Part shown: positions 7,492 to 15,202 of the stretch, in pieces
Numbering within the stretch: the stretch's first letter is position 1
Layout: the number at the start of each line of letters is the position of its first letter
DNA from: Cupriavidus numazuensis
Lineage (GTDB): Bacteria; Pseudomonadota; Gammaproteobacteria; Burkholderiales; Burkholderiaceae
Assembly (NCBI RefSeq): GCF_905397435.1
Contig: NZ_CAJPVI010000061.1
Span: forward strand, 1 to 50,453
DNA: 50,453 nt
Direction: 5' to 3'
Position numbers and translations under genes: made by a program
The notes under the pieces: generated by a model
What the model was told of the DNA's origin: nothing
Databases searched by the model: none
What the model saw: the letters and a program-made list of their open reading frames with translations, nothing else

Positions 7492-10296
7492 CTATGGCGG
7501 CATTCGGCCATCTTCGAGCTCAGGTATGGCCTGGAGGCCCAGCCGCTCCAGGCGCGGCACGCTGATGGCGGTCATATGGGCAAGGCGCCGCCCAAACTGG
7601 CGCCTTTCCACATCGTCCAGGGGCTTGCCCGCGTGCGTCGGCACAACGCCGGACTGGAGCAACTGCTGCTTGAAGATCCTGGCCGTCTTGATGGGCAGCG
7701 CATCGAATTTCGGACGCAGGTGCGGCGCTGTCGAGATATGGTCCATGATGTGGCTCGGTCGCACGAAGAGGGCCATTTCCTTGCCGCCGTCGTCGGTCTC
7801 GACGACGCCCCAGCACCGGGGGAATTCAAATCGCCGGGCGGCTAGCTCCGACAACAAGATTTCCATGATCCAGACCCAAGGCAGCCGGGTGCCGTCAGTG
7901 TCGGCAATGTGTGCGTTCATCTCGGCCAGCAGGTCCTCCACGAAGCCGCCTTGCTCCACGTCGATCTCCGCGAAGTCGGCCAGCAGTGCCCACGCTGTCA
8001 TGACAGCGGCATAGTTCTCCATCATGCGCCGGGCAGTCGCATCGCTTGCTTCGGCGCGGCTGCGCTTCACGCACTCCGCAAGGAAGGCGGTGTGCAAATC
8101 CCGTATGCGTGCTGGCTCGATCGCGGCCAGAAACTGCAGCCACTCCCACACTGGAAACTGGGGCAAGCTGTGCGGGATGATGTCGCCTTGCTTAGCCACG
8201 GCCAGCGACGTACGGCAGATCTTCGATTGCAGGCTTTCCACGTCGACCTCTTCGCCGGCCAGCAGCACCGGCGCGCACATCAGGTACGGCGTGAGCGCCG
8301 CGCCCACGCGGGTGAACTCGAAACGGTAGGTTGACTGCAGCAGGCCGTCGATATCCGATAGCACTGCCTTTGGCAGCTTGGAAAATTCGTCCCAGCCGAC
8401 GGGCTGCGTGGTCCATGACACAGAAGCGCGCCGGCGGTGGTCGGTCTTCAGCATCTGCCCGGACAGGACTTGAAACGCAAGGGTAGCTTGCAGGCTCTCC
8501 AAGAGCTTCGATTTGCCTGACCCTTTCTCGGCCTGCATCTGAAGATGAGGGTAGAACCCTAGAACCGTCTTGAGGTGGGCGCCAAGGGCCCATACGAGCC
8601 CGATAGCGGCCGCATTGTCCCGGAAGGTTGTCTGATAGGCTGCGATCACAGCGCGGGCGTTCTGGCGCGTTCCACGCGGGAATGTCATGTTGTAGTAGAG
8701 GCATTGCTTCTGCGGCTCCATGAAGTAGCAGTCGCTGCCTTCCAGCGCGGCCAGCTCGCCGCCGCGCCAAGCCAGCCCAACGAAGTTCACCACGTCTCGC
8801 GCGCCGAGATCTGCGGCGCGTTCGAGGACGGTGACCATCCGGGAAAACTGCGCTGGCATCCAGATATGCCCGAACTTGCCGCGCCACCATTCGTGGTTAT
8901 AGAGCTTGTCGTTGCCAACAACTTCACGCTGCAGGACGGCACCGTGTCGCGGTACCTGGGCGCTGATGCCGAAGACGGTTTCCGGCTGGTTGTCGGGCGT
9001 GCCATTGATGGTGGCCAGATGGCTCTGGATGCGAAGACGGGAGAACCCAGCTACACGAAACGAGCACAGGTCCCCCAACTCCTCTGTTCGGCGCGGCTGG
9101 CTGTCGTCGCCCTCTCCCTCCTTGTACTTCTCCACGAATTGCGTGAAGTCCTCCTTCACGCGGAAGCGCCAATAGACCGCAAAGTCATGGCTCGGCAGGA
9201 AGACGCGGCGCGTGCCCTCCATGTGGTCGCCTCCGCCGGGCATGCCGGGAATGAGCCAGGACTCCAGGCGCTTTAGTCGCTTGGTGAGCTCATCAGCGCC
9301 GTGCTGCTGCAACACATCGTTGATGTCCTCATCTTCCTCCCAATCCTGCATGTCAACGAGCATGGATCCAATGTCCGCAGCGGTAAGCGCCTCGGAGAGC
9401 TTCCACGCGGCGGCAAGGCCGGGGCGTTTCCCGGTGCGTTCGTTGATGGCATCGGTGTGATCGAGGGCAATCAGGACGCGCTTTTCGCGCAAGAATGCCC
9501 AATCGATCCTGTCAACGTTGGCGGTTCCTCGGATGGCGAATGCCGCGCAGCCGTCGGGTAGGTGGCAGGACTCCACAGATAGCGCATTGATGGGGCTCTC
9601 TACGATGAACACCGTATGTGCGCGGCGCAGGCGCATAGCATCGGAAGTCCAGCCGTACCCGATTTTTTCGCCTTGGCATTGCGTCTTGACGTTGCCATTG
9701 GCTGCGGGATCCGCATAGCGCAGGTCAACCGCGACGACGCGGCCGGTGCCCGACTCCCGGACAATGAAGGCGGCAGCTGGGCCGCCGTGCCCAACCTCAC
9801 CAACAGGAATCTTCTGGCTCTGCCAGGTGTTCCACCCAACCGTGCCCGCTTTGATGGCGCGACGCGTGACGGTCTCGTCTATGCCGCGGCTGGCCAAGTA
9901 GGCTACCGCCGGGACCGGATCAATCCGAACCCGGTCTGCGATGTATTCCTCGGTGCTCTTCTTCGTCGGCAGCGCGCGCAGCTCGGGCGCAGGCATCGGC
10001 ATGCCGTACCACTCGCCGAGCAGCTTTGCGGCATCCAATGGGCCAGCGACATCCGGGAGGCAATGTCGCACCAGGTCAATGCACGAGCCGCCGGCCTCGG
10101 TAGACCAATCTTTCCACGCGCGTCCGTTGTCAAAGATGGAAAGGGAGGGACTCGAATCCGTGTGAAGTGGGCTGTGATAGTTGCCCTTGGCGCCGCTCCT
10201 GCGGAGCTCAAGGCGCTCCGCCAGGTCGTGCAGATCGATGTCGCGCTTGAGCTGGTCGAACCACGAGCGCAGTGCAGGGCTTTGGTGTGTCTGCAT
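7492..10296 (-). CDS. Primase-helicase, P4 alpha-like replication protein
   Basis: The 934-aa product has a DnaG-type N-terminal zinc-binding-like region (GNYHSPLHTDSSPSLSIFD, with His where CHC2 domains have Cys), a Toprim core (VFIVESPINALS, then VLIALDHTDA) and a C-terminal P-loop helicase (QAEKGSGKSKLLESLQ, with VGWDEFSKL as Walker B). That makes it a self-sufficient replication initiator like P4 alpha. I start it at the ATG at 10296, which has GAGGGGCGCC in front; the open frame runs on to 10371 without a comparable ribosome site. It follows the 112-aa gene by 8 bp, and the GTGGCA iterons lie just past its stop. Confidence 0.85.
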   Translation of the reverse strand: MQTHQSPALRSWFDQLKRDIDLHDLAERLELRRSGAKGNYHSPLHTDSSPSLSIFDNGRAWKDWSTEAGGSCIDLVRHCLPDVAGPLDAAKLLGEWYGMPMPAPELRALPTKKSTEEYIADRVRIDPVPAVAYLASRGIDETVTRRAIKAGTVGWNTWQSQKIPVGEVGHGGPAAAFIVRESGTGRVVAVDLRYADPAANGNVKTQCQGEKIGYGWTSDAMRLRRAHTVFIVESPINALSVESCHLPDGCAAFAIRGTANVDRIDWAFLREKRVLIALDHTDAINERTGKRPGLAAAWKLSEALTAADIGSMLVDMQDWEEDEDINDVLQQHGADELTKRLKRLESWLIPGMPGGGDHMEGTRRVFLPSHDFAVYWRFRVKEDFTQFVEKYKEGEGDDSQPRRTEELGDLCSFRVAGFSRLRIQSHLATINGTPDNQPETVFGISAQVPRHGAVLQREVVGNDKLYNHEWWRGKFGHIWMPAQFSRMVTVLERAADLGARDVVNFVGLAWRGGELAALEGSDCYFMEPQKQCLYYNMTFPRGTRQNARAVIAAYQTTFRDNAAAIGLVWALGAHLKTVLGFYPHLQMQAEKGSGKSKLLESLQATLAFQVLSGQMLKTDHRRRASVSWTTQPVGWDEFSKLPKAVLSDIDGLLQSTYRFEFTRVGAALTPYLMCAPVLLAGEEVDVESLQSKICRTSLAVAKQGDIIPHSLPQFPVWEWLQFLAAIEPARIRDLHTAFLAECVKRSRAEASDATARRMMENYAAVMTAWALLADFAEIDVEQGGFVEDLLAEMNAHIADTDGTRLPWVWIMEILLSELAARRFEFPRCWGVVETDDGGKEMALFVRPSHIMDHISTAPHLRPKFDALPIKTARIFKQQLLQSGVVPTHAGKPLDDVERRQFGRRLAHMTAISVPRLERLGLQAIPELEDGRMPP

Positions 10297-10304
10297 GGCG
10301 CCCC

Positions 10305-10643
10305 TCACAGCATGTCGTGGACTTGGCTCAGCGCCGAATCCAGCTGTTGTTTCAAGGGGCTGAGCAAGCAATGCAGGCTGTGGTGTGCCGGCGATTTGTC
10401 GCTCTGCAAATCGAGGAAGCTCAGGATGCCATCGAGGCCGGCGCTGACGCGCAGCAGCTCATAACAGCTATCTTGGGTGGTTTCACGAATACAGTCTGCC
10501 AGTGCATTGATCTGAGCGACGGCGGACGAAAGCTGCGTCTTTGCTCGCGGGTTGGCAGGGCGAACCTGAGATACAAGCTGGGCAATCAAGTCGCGCTGAC
10601 GGAAAAAGGCGAGATTGCCATTTGGGGGGTTCTGTTCAGGCAT
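10305..10643 (-). CDS. Small hypothetical protein, 112 aa, satellite replication operon
   Basis: It starts at the ATG at 10643, preceded by GGAGGTGGCCC, and begins MPEQNPPNGNLAFFRQRDLI. It is mostly predicted helix with Gln/Leu heptad-like spacing, and has no recognised domain. The start overlaps the end of the upstream 58-aa gene (ATGCCTGA), and its stop is 8 bp before the primase start, so it belongs to the same transcript. An accessory role in satellite replication or copy control is an inference from position. Confidence 0.7.
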   Translation of the reverse strand: MPEQNPPNGNLAFFRQRDLIAQLVSQVRPANPRAKTQLSSAVAQINALADCIRETTQDSCYELLRVSAGLDGILSFLDLQSDKSPAHHSLHCLLSPLKQQLDSALSQVHDML

Positions 10644-10812
10644 GGGCCACCTCCGACTTGGCGATGGCAGCGACGGCAACGAGCGCGTCGCCTACCACAT
10701 CAAGCGATGCACGATCCGTGGGGGCGTTGATGGCATCGCGCAGCGCGCTGCGCACGATGGTGAGGATCTCTGTGAGCGCAGCCGGCTCGCGCATGCTGAC
10801 CACATTAGCCAT
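10636..10812 (-). CDS. Very small protein, 58 aa
   Basis: A strong ribosome site, GGAGGTGAATC, precedes the ATG at 10812. The product begins MANVVSMREPAALTEILTIV and ends AIAKSEVAHA. Its start overlaps the stop of the 72-aa gene (ATGGCTAA) and its stop overlaps the start of the 112-aa gene (ATGCCTGA), so it is locked into a coupled chain. The protein is helical and shows no known motif. The double overlap and the Shine-Dalgarno sequence are the reasons for calling it real. Confidence 0.7.
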   Translation of the reverse strand: MANVVSMREPAALTEILTIVRSALRDAINAPTDRASLDVVGDALVAVAAIAKSEVAHA

Positions 10813-11023
10813 GATTCACCTCCGTGCCATTTGCCCGCTGCAATTCAACGGTCAGCCGCTGGAAGGCATCTTGCAATTCGCGCTGGCACTGCATCGAGAG
10901 GCCGGCGAAGGCTTCCCGTCCATCGGCATGCATGAAATTGGCCAGGGCACTGAGTTCCCTTAGCACTGTGGCGAAGTAATGGGGATTGGGTTGCTCAGGA
11001 CGAGCGAGGGCGTTAGCGCGCAT
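10805..11023 (-). CDS. Small hypothetical protein, 72 aa
   Basis: I place the start at the ATG at 11023, which has AAGGAG seven bases before it. The product begins MRANALARPEQPNPHYFATV and ends RANGTEVNHG; it looks helical and soluble. The same frame stays open upstream to 11341 through a segment of Ash/Icd type, so a longer fusion form starting near 11281 is possible. Its stop overlaps the 58-aa gene start. Position in the replication operon is conserved in related satellites, as far as I recall. Function unknown. Confidence 0.65.
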   Translation of the reverse strand: MRANALARPEQPNPHYFATVLRELSALANFMHADGREAFAGLSMQCQRELQDAFQRLTVELQRANGTEVNHG

Positions 11024-11281
11024 GGCGAGCTCCTTGGGTAGGTTGGAGGCCCGCCGCTCATTCTCACGTGAGGGGTGGCGGGCCCGACAGCGGGGGTGAG
11101 AAACCGGTACCCAAGGTGACCGGCCAGCCCGAAGGCTGCCCCGCCCGGCCCGCCATAGAAAGGATAGGCGCGCGCGTGCGCTACGGACGAAAAAAATGCC
11201 GCGTGGGCGGCTGTCCGCCTTGGGTTGTTTCGGGTTCTCACGCCCGGTCACCGTTGTCTCGGTGACGGCTGAATTCTTCAT
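11024..11281 (-). other. Ash/Icd-like segment, overlapping frames and hairpins
   Basis: Two leftward frames are open here. One contains GIFFVRSARARLSFLWRAGRG. The other runs from a GTG/ATG-type start at 11241 as MRTRNNPRRTAAHAAFF and then GGPGGAAFGLAGHLGYRFL. Text of both kinds is annotated as Ash-family or Icd-like protein in many P4-like islands. The DNA also folds: CAGCC-CGAA-GGCTG lies at about 11125-11138 within a longer GC-rich dyad. I cannot tell whether protein or RNA is the conserved product. Confidence 0.45.
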
Positions 11282-11297
11282 CATCTCGAAAAAGGTG

Positions 11298-11591
11298 TCA
11301 AGCCGTCCATGCCGTTGCGGAATGGGGTGTCGACGGCGCATTTGGAGCGGTTTGGCCTGCAGCCAGATAGGTTGCCTCGGCCCCGCCTGAGCGTGCCGCC
11401 AACTGCTTAGCTATCTCCGGATCTGGATTGCTGCTGGGCGAGAGGGTGCGCACCACTTCCACCAGACCGACGAACGTATGCCCGCAGGTCAGATTCGTGC
11501 ATTGGCAATAGAGCTCCCGAGTCATACGCGAAACAGTGCGGCTCGACCGAATATGAGCCACGGCGCCGCAATGCGGGCAGTTCATCTTCAT
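11298..11591 (-). CDS. Ogr/Delta-like zinc-finger activator
   Basis: The 97-aa product begins MKMNCPHCGAVAHIRSSRTV and continues ELYCQCTNLTCGHTFVGLVE. This is the C-x2-C ... C-x4-C zinc finger and GHTFV ending of the phage P2 Ogr / P4 Delta family, which activate helper-phage late promoters by contacting RNA polymerase (family knowledge). GGAGGACACCA precedes the chosen ATG at 11591. It likely lets the satellite draw on helper late genes. P4 Delta contains two such fingers; here there is one, with a second zinc-ribbon gene next door. Confidence 0.85.
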   Translation of the reverse strand: MKMNCPHCGAVAHIRSSRTVSRMTRELYCQCTNLTCGHTFVGLVEVVRTLSPSSNPDPEIAKQLAARSGGAEATYLAAGQTAPNAPSTPHSATAWTA

Positions 11592-11655
11592 TGGTGTCCT
11601 CCAGAGGGGAGGGCGGCGGTCAGGTGCCATTGAGTAGCCGCCCTGGCGTCGCTGC

Positions 11656-11871
11656 TTAGCAGTCGGTTTCGATGACGGTGTTCTTGCTGGTCGCGTAGAG
11701 CTCAGCGTGCCCGTTGTTCGTGCGGTACTGGCGGGAGAACGCGTGTTCGCAAGCCTGGTTCCCGCAGCGATACAGCAGTTCCTTCTTGCCATCGGCGTTG
11801 GTGACAAATCCCTCGGGTCCGTTGAGGGTGCGGCATTTCGGGCATTTCTCGATTTGCATGTCCATCTCCAT
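11656..11871 (-). CDS. Second small zinc-ribbon protein, Ogr-like
   Basis: The 71-aa product has two Cys pairs, KCPKCRTL and YRCGNQACEHAFSRQY, spaced like an Ogr-type zinc ribbon. Three ATG codons open the frame (11871, 11865, 11859); GGAG lies 6 bases before the one at 11859, so the start MQIEKCPKC is also plausible. It is 12 bp downstream of the Psu-like gene and 64 bp upstream of the Ogr-like gene on the same strand. Transcription activation is inferred from the fold; a plain nucleic-acid-binding role is equally possible. Confidence 0.65.
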   Translation of the reverse strand: MEMDMQIEKCPKCRTLNGPEGFVTNADGKKELLYRCGNQACEHAFSRQYRTNNGHAELYATSKNTVIETDC

Positions 11872-11883
11872 GTGGAAGAGCTA

Positions 11884-12615
11884 TCAGGCGTTGCTTACGG
11901 CGGTGCGCAGGGCTTCTGCCCTTCTTGCAAACTCGGCCAGCTTCTTTTGCTTCGTGGCGGGGGAAGCCACTTTGAAGTCCGCTAGGCCATTGGGCCTCTC
12001 AGCCCGGGAAAGCACCGGATCGCAGGAAGCATCAAACGCCGCTGCTTTGACGCCGTGGGCGATTACGCTGTGAGCGCGTGCAAGCGCCGCATCGATGGCT
12101 GACCGGTAGCCACGCTGTTCCCAGGGTGCGCCGCCGGGACCCGCCTGGCGTTGGTAAGCATGGGCGAGCGCATGAACTGCGTGATGTAGCGGCGAAAGGG
12201 CGTCACCCAAGGCTTCGAAAAGCCCTTCCGCATAGGCAGTGGCTACGCTGCTGTAGGCATCCGATTCAGCGCCCTTAGCGAGGCCCGCTTCGAGCTCGGC
12301 TTCTTCCAGTGCAAGCTGAACTTCAGCAATGATGGCGCGGTAGTCCTCGGCCAGCGTGTAGGCGGCGCGCTCCTTGCCTTTGAGGTCACGGATTTGCTTC
12401 ATGGAGGCGCCGGTATCACGCATCAAGGCTGCCGCTTCGTTCCGAGCGCTCAGTGCCTCGGCATCGGCTGCCTCGGCAGCCTTCGTGTGCTTCTGCAGGT
12501 CGCCTCGAAGGCGCGCTGCCTTGTCGCGGGCTGATTCGAAGGCGGCGCGGTCGCGCCGGTATGTTTCCAGGGCGTCGCGGACGCGTTGGGGGAGGGTGGT
12601 AGTGTCGGTGTTCAT
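11884..12615 (-). CDS. Psu-like (polarity suppression / capsid decoration) protein
   Basis: The 243-aa product starts at the ATG at 12615, with AAGGACTCTC in front. Residues 1-130 are a long charged coiled coil (RDALETYRRDRAAFESARDK and onward) and the tail reads SPATKQKKLAEFARRAEALR. Helical coiled-coil architecture, length and the closing Pro-Ala...Arg-rich segment resemble P4 Psu, which inhibits Rho and decorates small capsids. Sequence identity to P4 Psu looks low, so this rests on architecture and context. It follows the AlpA gene by 13 bp. Confidence 0.5.
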   Translation of the reverse strand: MNTDTTTLPQRVRDALETYRRDRAAFESARDKAARLRGDLQKHTKAAEAADAEALSARNEAAALMRDTGASMKQIRDLKGKERAAYTLAEDYRAIIAEVQLALEEAELEAGLAKGAESDAYSSVATAYAEGLFEALGDALSPLHHAVHALAHAYQRQAGPGGAPWEQRGYRSAIDAALARAHSVIAHGVKAAAFDASCDPVLSRAERPNGLADFKVASPATKQKKLAEFARRAEALRTAVSNA

Positions 12616-12628
12616 GAGAGTCCTTGCC

Positions 12629-12892
12629 TTATGTGCGACGCGCCGCAATGCGGGATTCCATCCATTGCCGGATCTCGCTTGAGAGCCAGGCAACGCTCTT
12701 GCCAGCCAGCGGCACCGGCTTCGGAAAGTCGCCTCGGCGCATGCCGTCGTAGATCGACGACGCGGGCAAGGCGCAAACGGCCATGACTTCCCGCAAGCGC
12801 ATGAACCGCTCGGGCTCCGATGCGCCAGCGCCGTGGAGGGCAAGGCCATGAGCGCTGCATGCTGTGGACGTTCCAGCGTGCGAACTAATCAT
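12629..12892 (-). CDS. alpA: AlpA-family regulator (P4 Vis-like)
   Basis: The 87-aa product holds a MerR-like winged HTH: RFMRLREVMAVCALPASSIY, then GMRRGDFPKPVPLAGKSVAW and LSSEIRQWMESRIAARR. These are the AlpA hallmarks (helix-turn-helix, FPKPV, W after the wing, EI..W). GAGGAACGCAG supports the ATG at 12892. In P4-like satellites this protein (Vis) acts on integrase and excision and on the late operon. A cluster of phased TGCTCGG repeats lies 43-69 bp upstream. Confidence 0.9.
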   Translation of the reverse strand: MISSHAGTSTACSAHGLALHGAGASEPERFMRLREVMAVCALPASSIYDGMRRGDFPKPVPLAGKSVAWLSSEIRQWMESRIAARRT

Positions 12893-12925
12893 CTGCGTTC
12901 CTCATCAGAGGGGGTTAATGGAAGC

Positions 12926-12968
12926 GAGCAACGCTGCTCGGATTTGCTCGGTACTGCTCGGAGCAACG
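12926..12968. promoter_or_regulatory. Helically phased operator upstream of alpA
   Basis: TGCTCGG occurs at 12935, 12945 and 12955, exactly 10 bp apart, so all copies face the same side of the helix. GAGCAACG flanks the array at 12926-12933 and 12961-12968. The array lies just upstream of the alpA start in the direction of transcription. It looks like a cooperative binding site for a regulator or an activator of the late operon. Confidence 0.55.
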
Positions 12969-13224
12969 ACAGTGTCCAGAGTGCGGCGGCGGCTCGGCAA
13001 CGGGTTAGTGTTGTGTTGCCGTCCCTCACAACGAACGAGTGGCATCAGAGGGGTTGCTGAGGCATCCCGCCGACCTGGGCCAGCGGCGCAACCGTCCCCA
13101 CATTGGCAGCAGTGACCGCGAGGCGCTGTCATGCGACGCCTGGTGGGCCAGTGCGGGGGGCATGGGCGTTATCCCGCCGCGCGCCGTGGAGACCCCGCCT
13201 CACCCGCCCGCTTCATCGAGTGCT

Positions 13225-13336
13225 ATTTATGCAGTTGCAAAACGGTCGCCTCCCCGCGCCAGCATTGGGGAGGAAGGGCGCCACAGCGTTGCAAAAAACT
13301 ATGCAAATTTATGCACCTATCGCACAGATTTATGCC
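13225..13336. repeat. Three ATTTATGC repeats in the region upstream of alpA
   Basis: ATTTATGCA lies at 13225-13233 and 13307-13315, and ATTTATGCC at 13328-13336. The last two are 21 bp apart, two helical turns. They are in an AT-rich pocket of a 446-bp gap (12893-13338) that otherwise holds only the TGCTCGG array. They could be operator or excisionase-type sites. No gene is convincing in the gap. Confidence 0.4.
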
Positions 13337-13338
13337 GT

Positions 13339-13821
13339 CTATGGCGGCGGCGATGATGAGGGTGCGAGCTCGCCAACACAGCCGCCGATTTGCTCTATCA
13401 GGACGGCTCGCGTCGCCTTGTGCCACACGTCACGGGCGGGCAATCCGCAAGTCCCGGACAAAGCCAGGGTGACAAGATCGATTACGGCGTCGCGCAATAC
13501 ATCCGCAAGGGTGTAGTTGCCCCACGAGTCGTCCCACAGGTCCAAGTACTTCTTAAGGGTGGCTGTGATGGCCGCCGCGTCGATCTGCGATGGCTGCCGT
13601 GGCGCCGGGCCGGCGATCACGAGCTGGAGGTTGTCCTGCAGGTGCTGCAGGAATGCGCGGGCCTCAGGTCGATGGAATCCCAACGAGACAATCTGCCTGT
13701 GCAATTCGCCATGGGGCATGCAAGCGCCATGGACGGCGCAGGCTTCGACTCGCGCCAGGAAGTGAGCTGCAGCGTGTTCGCCTGCTTGTGCAGACCGGCT
13801 GGGGCATTGAGGCGTTCTCAT
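13339..13821 (-). CDS. Hypothetical satellite protein, 160 aa
   Basis: GGAGGAGATCA precedes the ATG at 13821, which overlaps the stop of the next upstream gene (ATGA, 13818-13821). The product begins MRTPQCPSRSAQAGEHAAAH. A helical middle (EARAFLQHLQDNLQLVIAGP) and a second helical part (KKYLDLWDDSWGNYTLADVL) follow, and the tail is proline/serine-rich. I recognise no domain. It is translationally coupled to the AlpA-like gene and so is probably an early gene of the satellite. Confidence 0.65.
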   Translation of the reverse strand: MRTPQCPSRSAQAGEHAAAHFLARVEACAVHGACMPHGELHRQIVSLGFHRPEARAFLQHLQDNLQLVIAGPAPRQPSQIDAAAITATLKKYLDLWDDSWGNYTLADVLRDAVIDLVTLALSGTCGLPARDVWHKATRAVLIEQIGGCVGELAPSSSPPP

Positions 13822-14105
13822 TGATCTCCTCCGGCGCGGTAGTCCACCGGATTTGCAATCCAAGTGTGCACAGCGGCGAAGTCGTAGAGGGTGCAGCGTT
13901 CGGTGATGCGAAGCGGGGCAGGTGCTTTCCCCGCATTTACCATCTGCCGCCAGGTTTCGCGGGAGACGCCAACAAAGGGCGCTATGTCATTCCATCGGCC
14001 GCGGCCGGACGTTGGCAGAGAGGGCGGGGTGTCGCTCTCCGTTCGCTTGCACTGCGTTGGGCCCGCAGTTGGGCGCGTACTCAGATTGTTGGGATTTTTT
14101 GCCAT
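13818..14105 (-). CDS. AlpA-like / excisionase-like regulator
   Basis: The 95-aa product has a disordered N-terminus and then a winged-HTH-like block: RWNDIAPFVGVSRETWRQMV, then GKAPAPLRITERCTLYDFAA and VHTWIANP. That pattern (HTH, PAP.RI, then W) is a divergent AlpA/excisionase layout. No strong ribosome site is visible before the ATG at 14105. It is the first gene after the 280-bp gap downstream of the 234-aa gene, and it may control integrase or the early operon. Confidence 0.65.
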   Translation of the reverse strand: MAKNPNNLSTRPTAGPTQCKRTESDTPPSLPTSGRGRWNDIAPFVGVSRETWRQMVNAGKAPAPLRITERCTLYDFAAVHTWIANPVDYRAGGDQ

Positions 14106-14383
14106 CGATTGCCATATCTAGCCCAGTACGGGCAAAACGTTGCGATGGCGAGAGGATAGGGAGCGGGGCTACCTTAGAGAATGTCCGCTGCTTAACAGGG
14201 AGCGGATTCAGCTTGGTCGAGCGCAGCGTCTACTTAGCAGAAGGCGGCGTCTGCTCAGCAGCGTACAGATTTGTCGAGTGGCAGCGCGGCGGGAATGCCG
14301 CGCAGGAGTCAATTGGGGCGCGAGCGCCCCCAAAACTACTGCAGGCGTCGTGAAGCGCCGCTATGTGGGGGTCCTGGGCTGCA

Positions 14384-15088
14384 TCACGTTGCGGGCCCTT
14401 TCTCCGCCTTCTTAAGGGTGCTAATGAGGCGCGTCAGGCTGCTAGGGTTGTAGTTGACGCCCATGTTGTTGTACATCCTGTTCGCAATCTGCGCGGCGGA
14501 GAGTTCCTTGCCCGCGAAGTGGGTGCGATACAAATCAGCAGCCTTGCGCTTCTCGGCTTGCTTTTGCTCGTGCCGCTTCTGGCCGGCTTTACTTGCCTTG
14601 CTTCGACCTTGATCGCGCCAGGTCAGAAGGGTTTTGGCTTGTCCGAGTTCATAGTTGGCACTCATCAGGAAATGCAGGGCGCTGAAAACATCATCGTCCT
14701 GGAGGGTGCCTTGTACCGTGCCGAGACACATCCAGCAGGAGGCAATGCAGGCCAGAATATCTTCGTTGTAAATGCTGGCGGGGACGCGGCCTAAGAAAAC
14801 CTGCACAGCATCGATCCCCATCTGAATCGGTGTGCCGGTCAAGTCGGATATGACGTTCCCATGCTCGTCGTAATGCTCTACGTCCTCCATGTGGGAAATC
14901 CCCTGAAGCACGAGGAGGTGACCGCTGACTTCGACGCCAAAAGCGTCCTCAAATTGCTCCTCGACCTCGGCGAATCTGTCATTGAGGGCGACACCGAAGG
15001 CGGCCTTGAAGTGCTCATCCATACTCTCCCAAGTCCTGATGTAGAGCTTCTCGATGTCCTCAAAAGTAAGGTTGATTGGCGTTGTCAT
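14384..15088 (-). CDS. Hypothetical protein, 234 aa, next to integrase
   Basis: The frame is open from 15163 but I favour the ATG at 15088 (MTTPINLTFEDIEKLYIRTW). Neither start has a clear ribosome site, so this choice is weak. The first 90 residues are acidic and helical, a Cys-containing helix (LACIASCWMCLGTVQGTL) follows, and then a basic segment (SKASKAGQKRHEQKQAEKRK). The end looks like a small DNA-binding helical domain (ELSAAQIANRMYNNMGVNYN, SSLTRLISTLKKAEK). I do not recognise the family. It is 114 bp downstream of the integrase stop, same strand. Confidence 0.65.
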   Translation of the reverse strand: MTTPINLTFEDIEKLYIRTWESMDEHFKAAFGVALNDRFAEVEEQFEDAFGVEVSGHLLVLQGISHMEDVEHYDEHGNVISDLTGTPIQMGIDAVQVFLGRVPASIYNEDILACIASCWMCLGTVQGTLQDDDVFSALHFLMSANYELGQAKTLLTWRDQGRSKASKAGQKRHEQKQAEKRKAADLYRTHFAGKELSAAQIANRMYNNMGVNYNPSSLTRLISTLKKAEKGPAT

Positions 15089-15202
15089 GATGCCGTGTGT
15101 GTTGTCGATGGTCGGGGCAAGGAATGGCGCGGCGGAGGGGCCTTGACGCAATTGATGGGCCAATTTCCTGCCGGCCAGCGCGGCGCGTGCTGCCCGGAGC
15201 GC

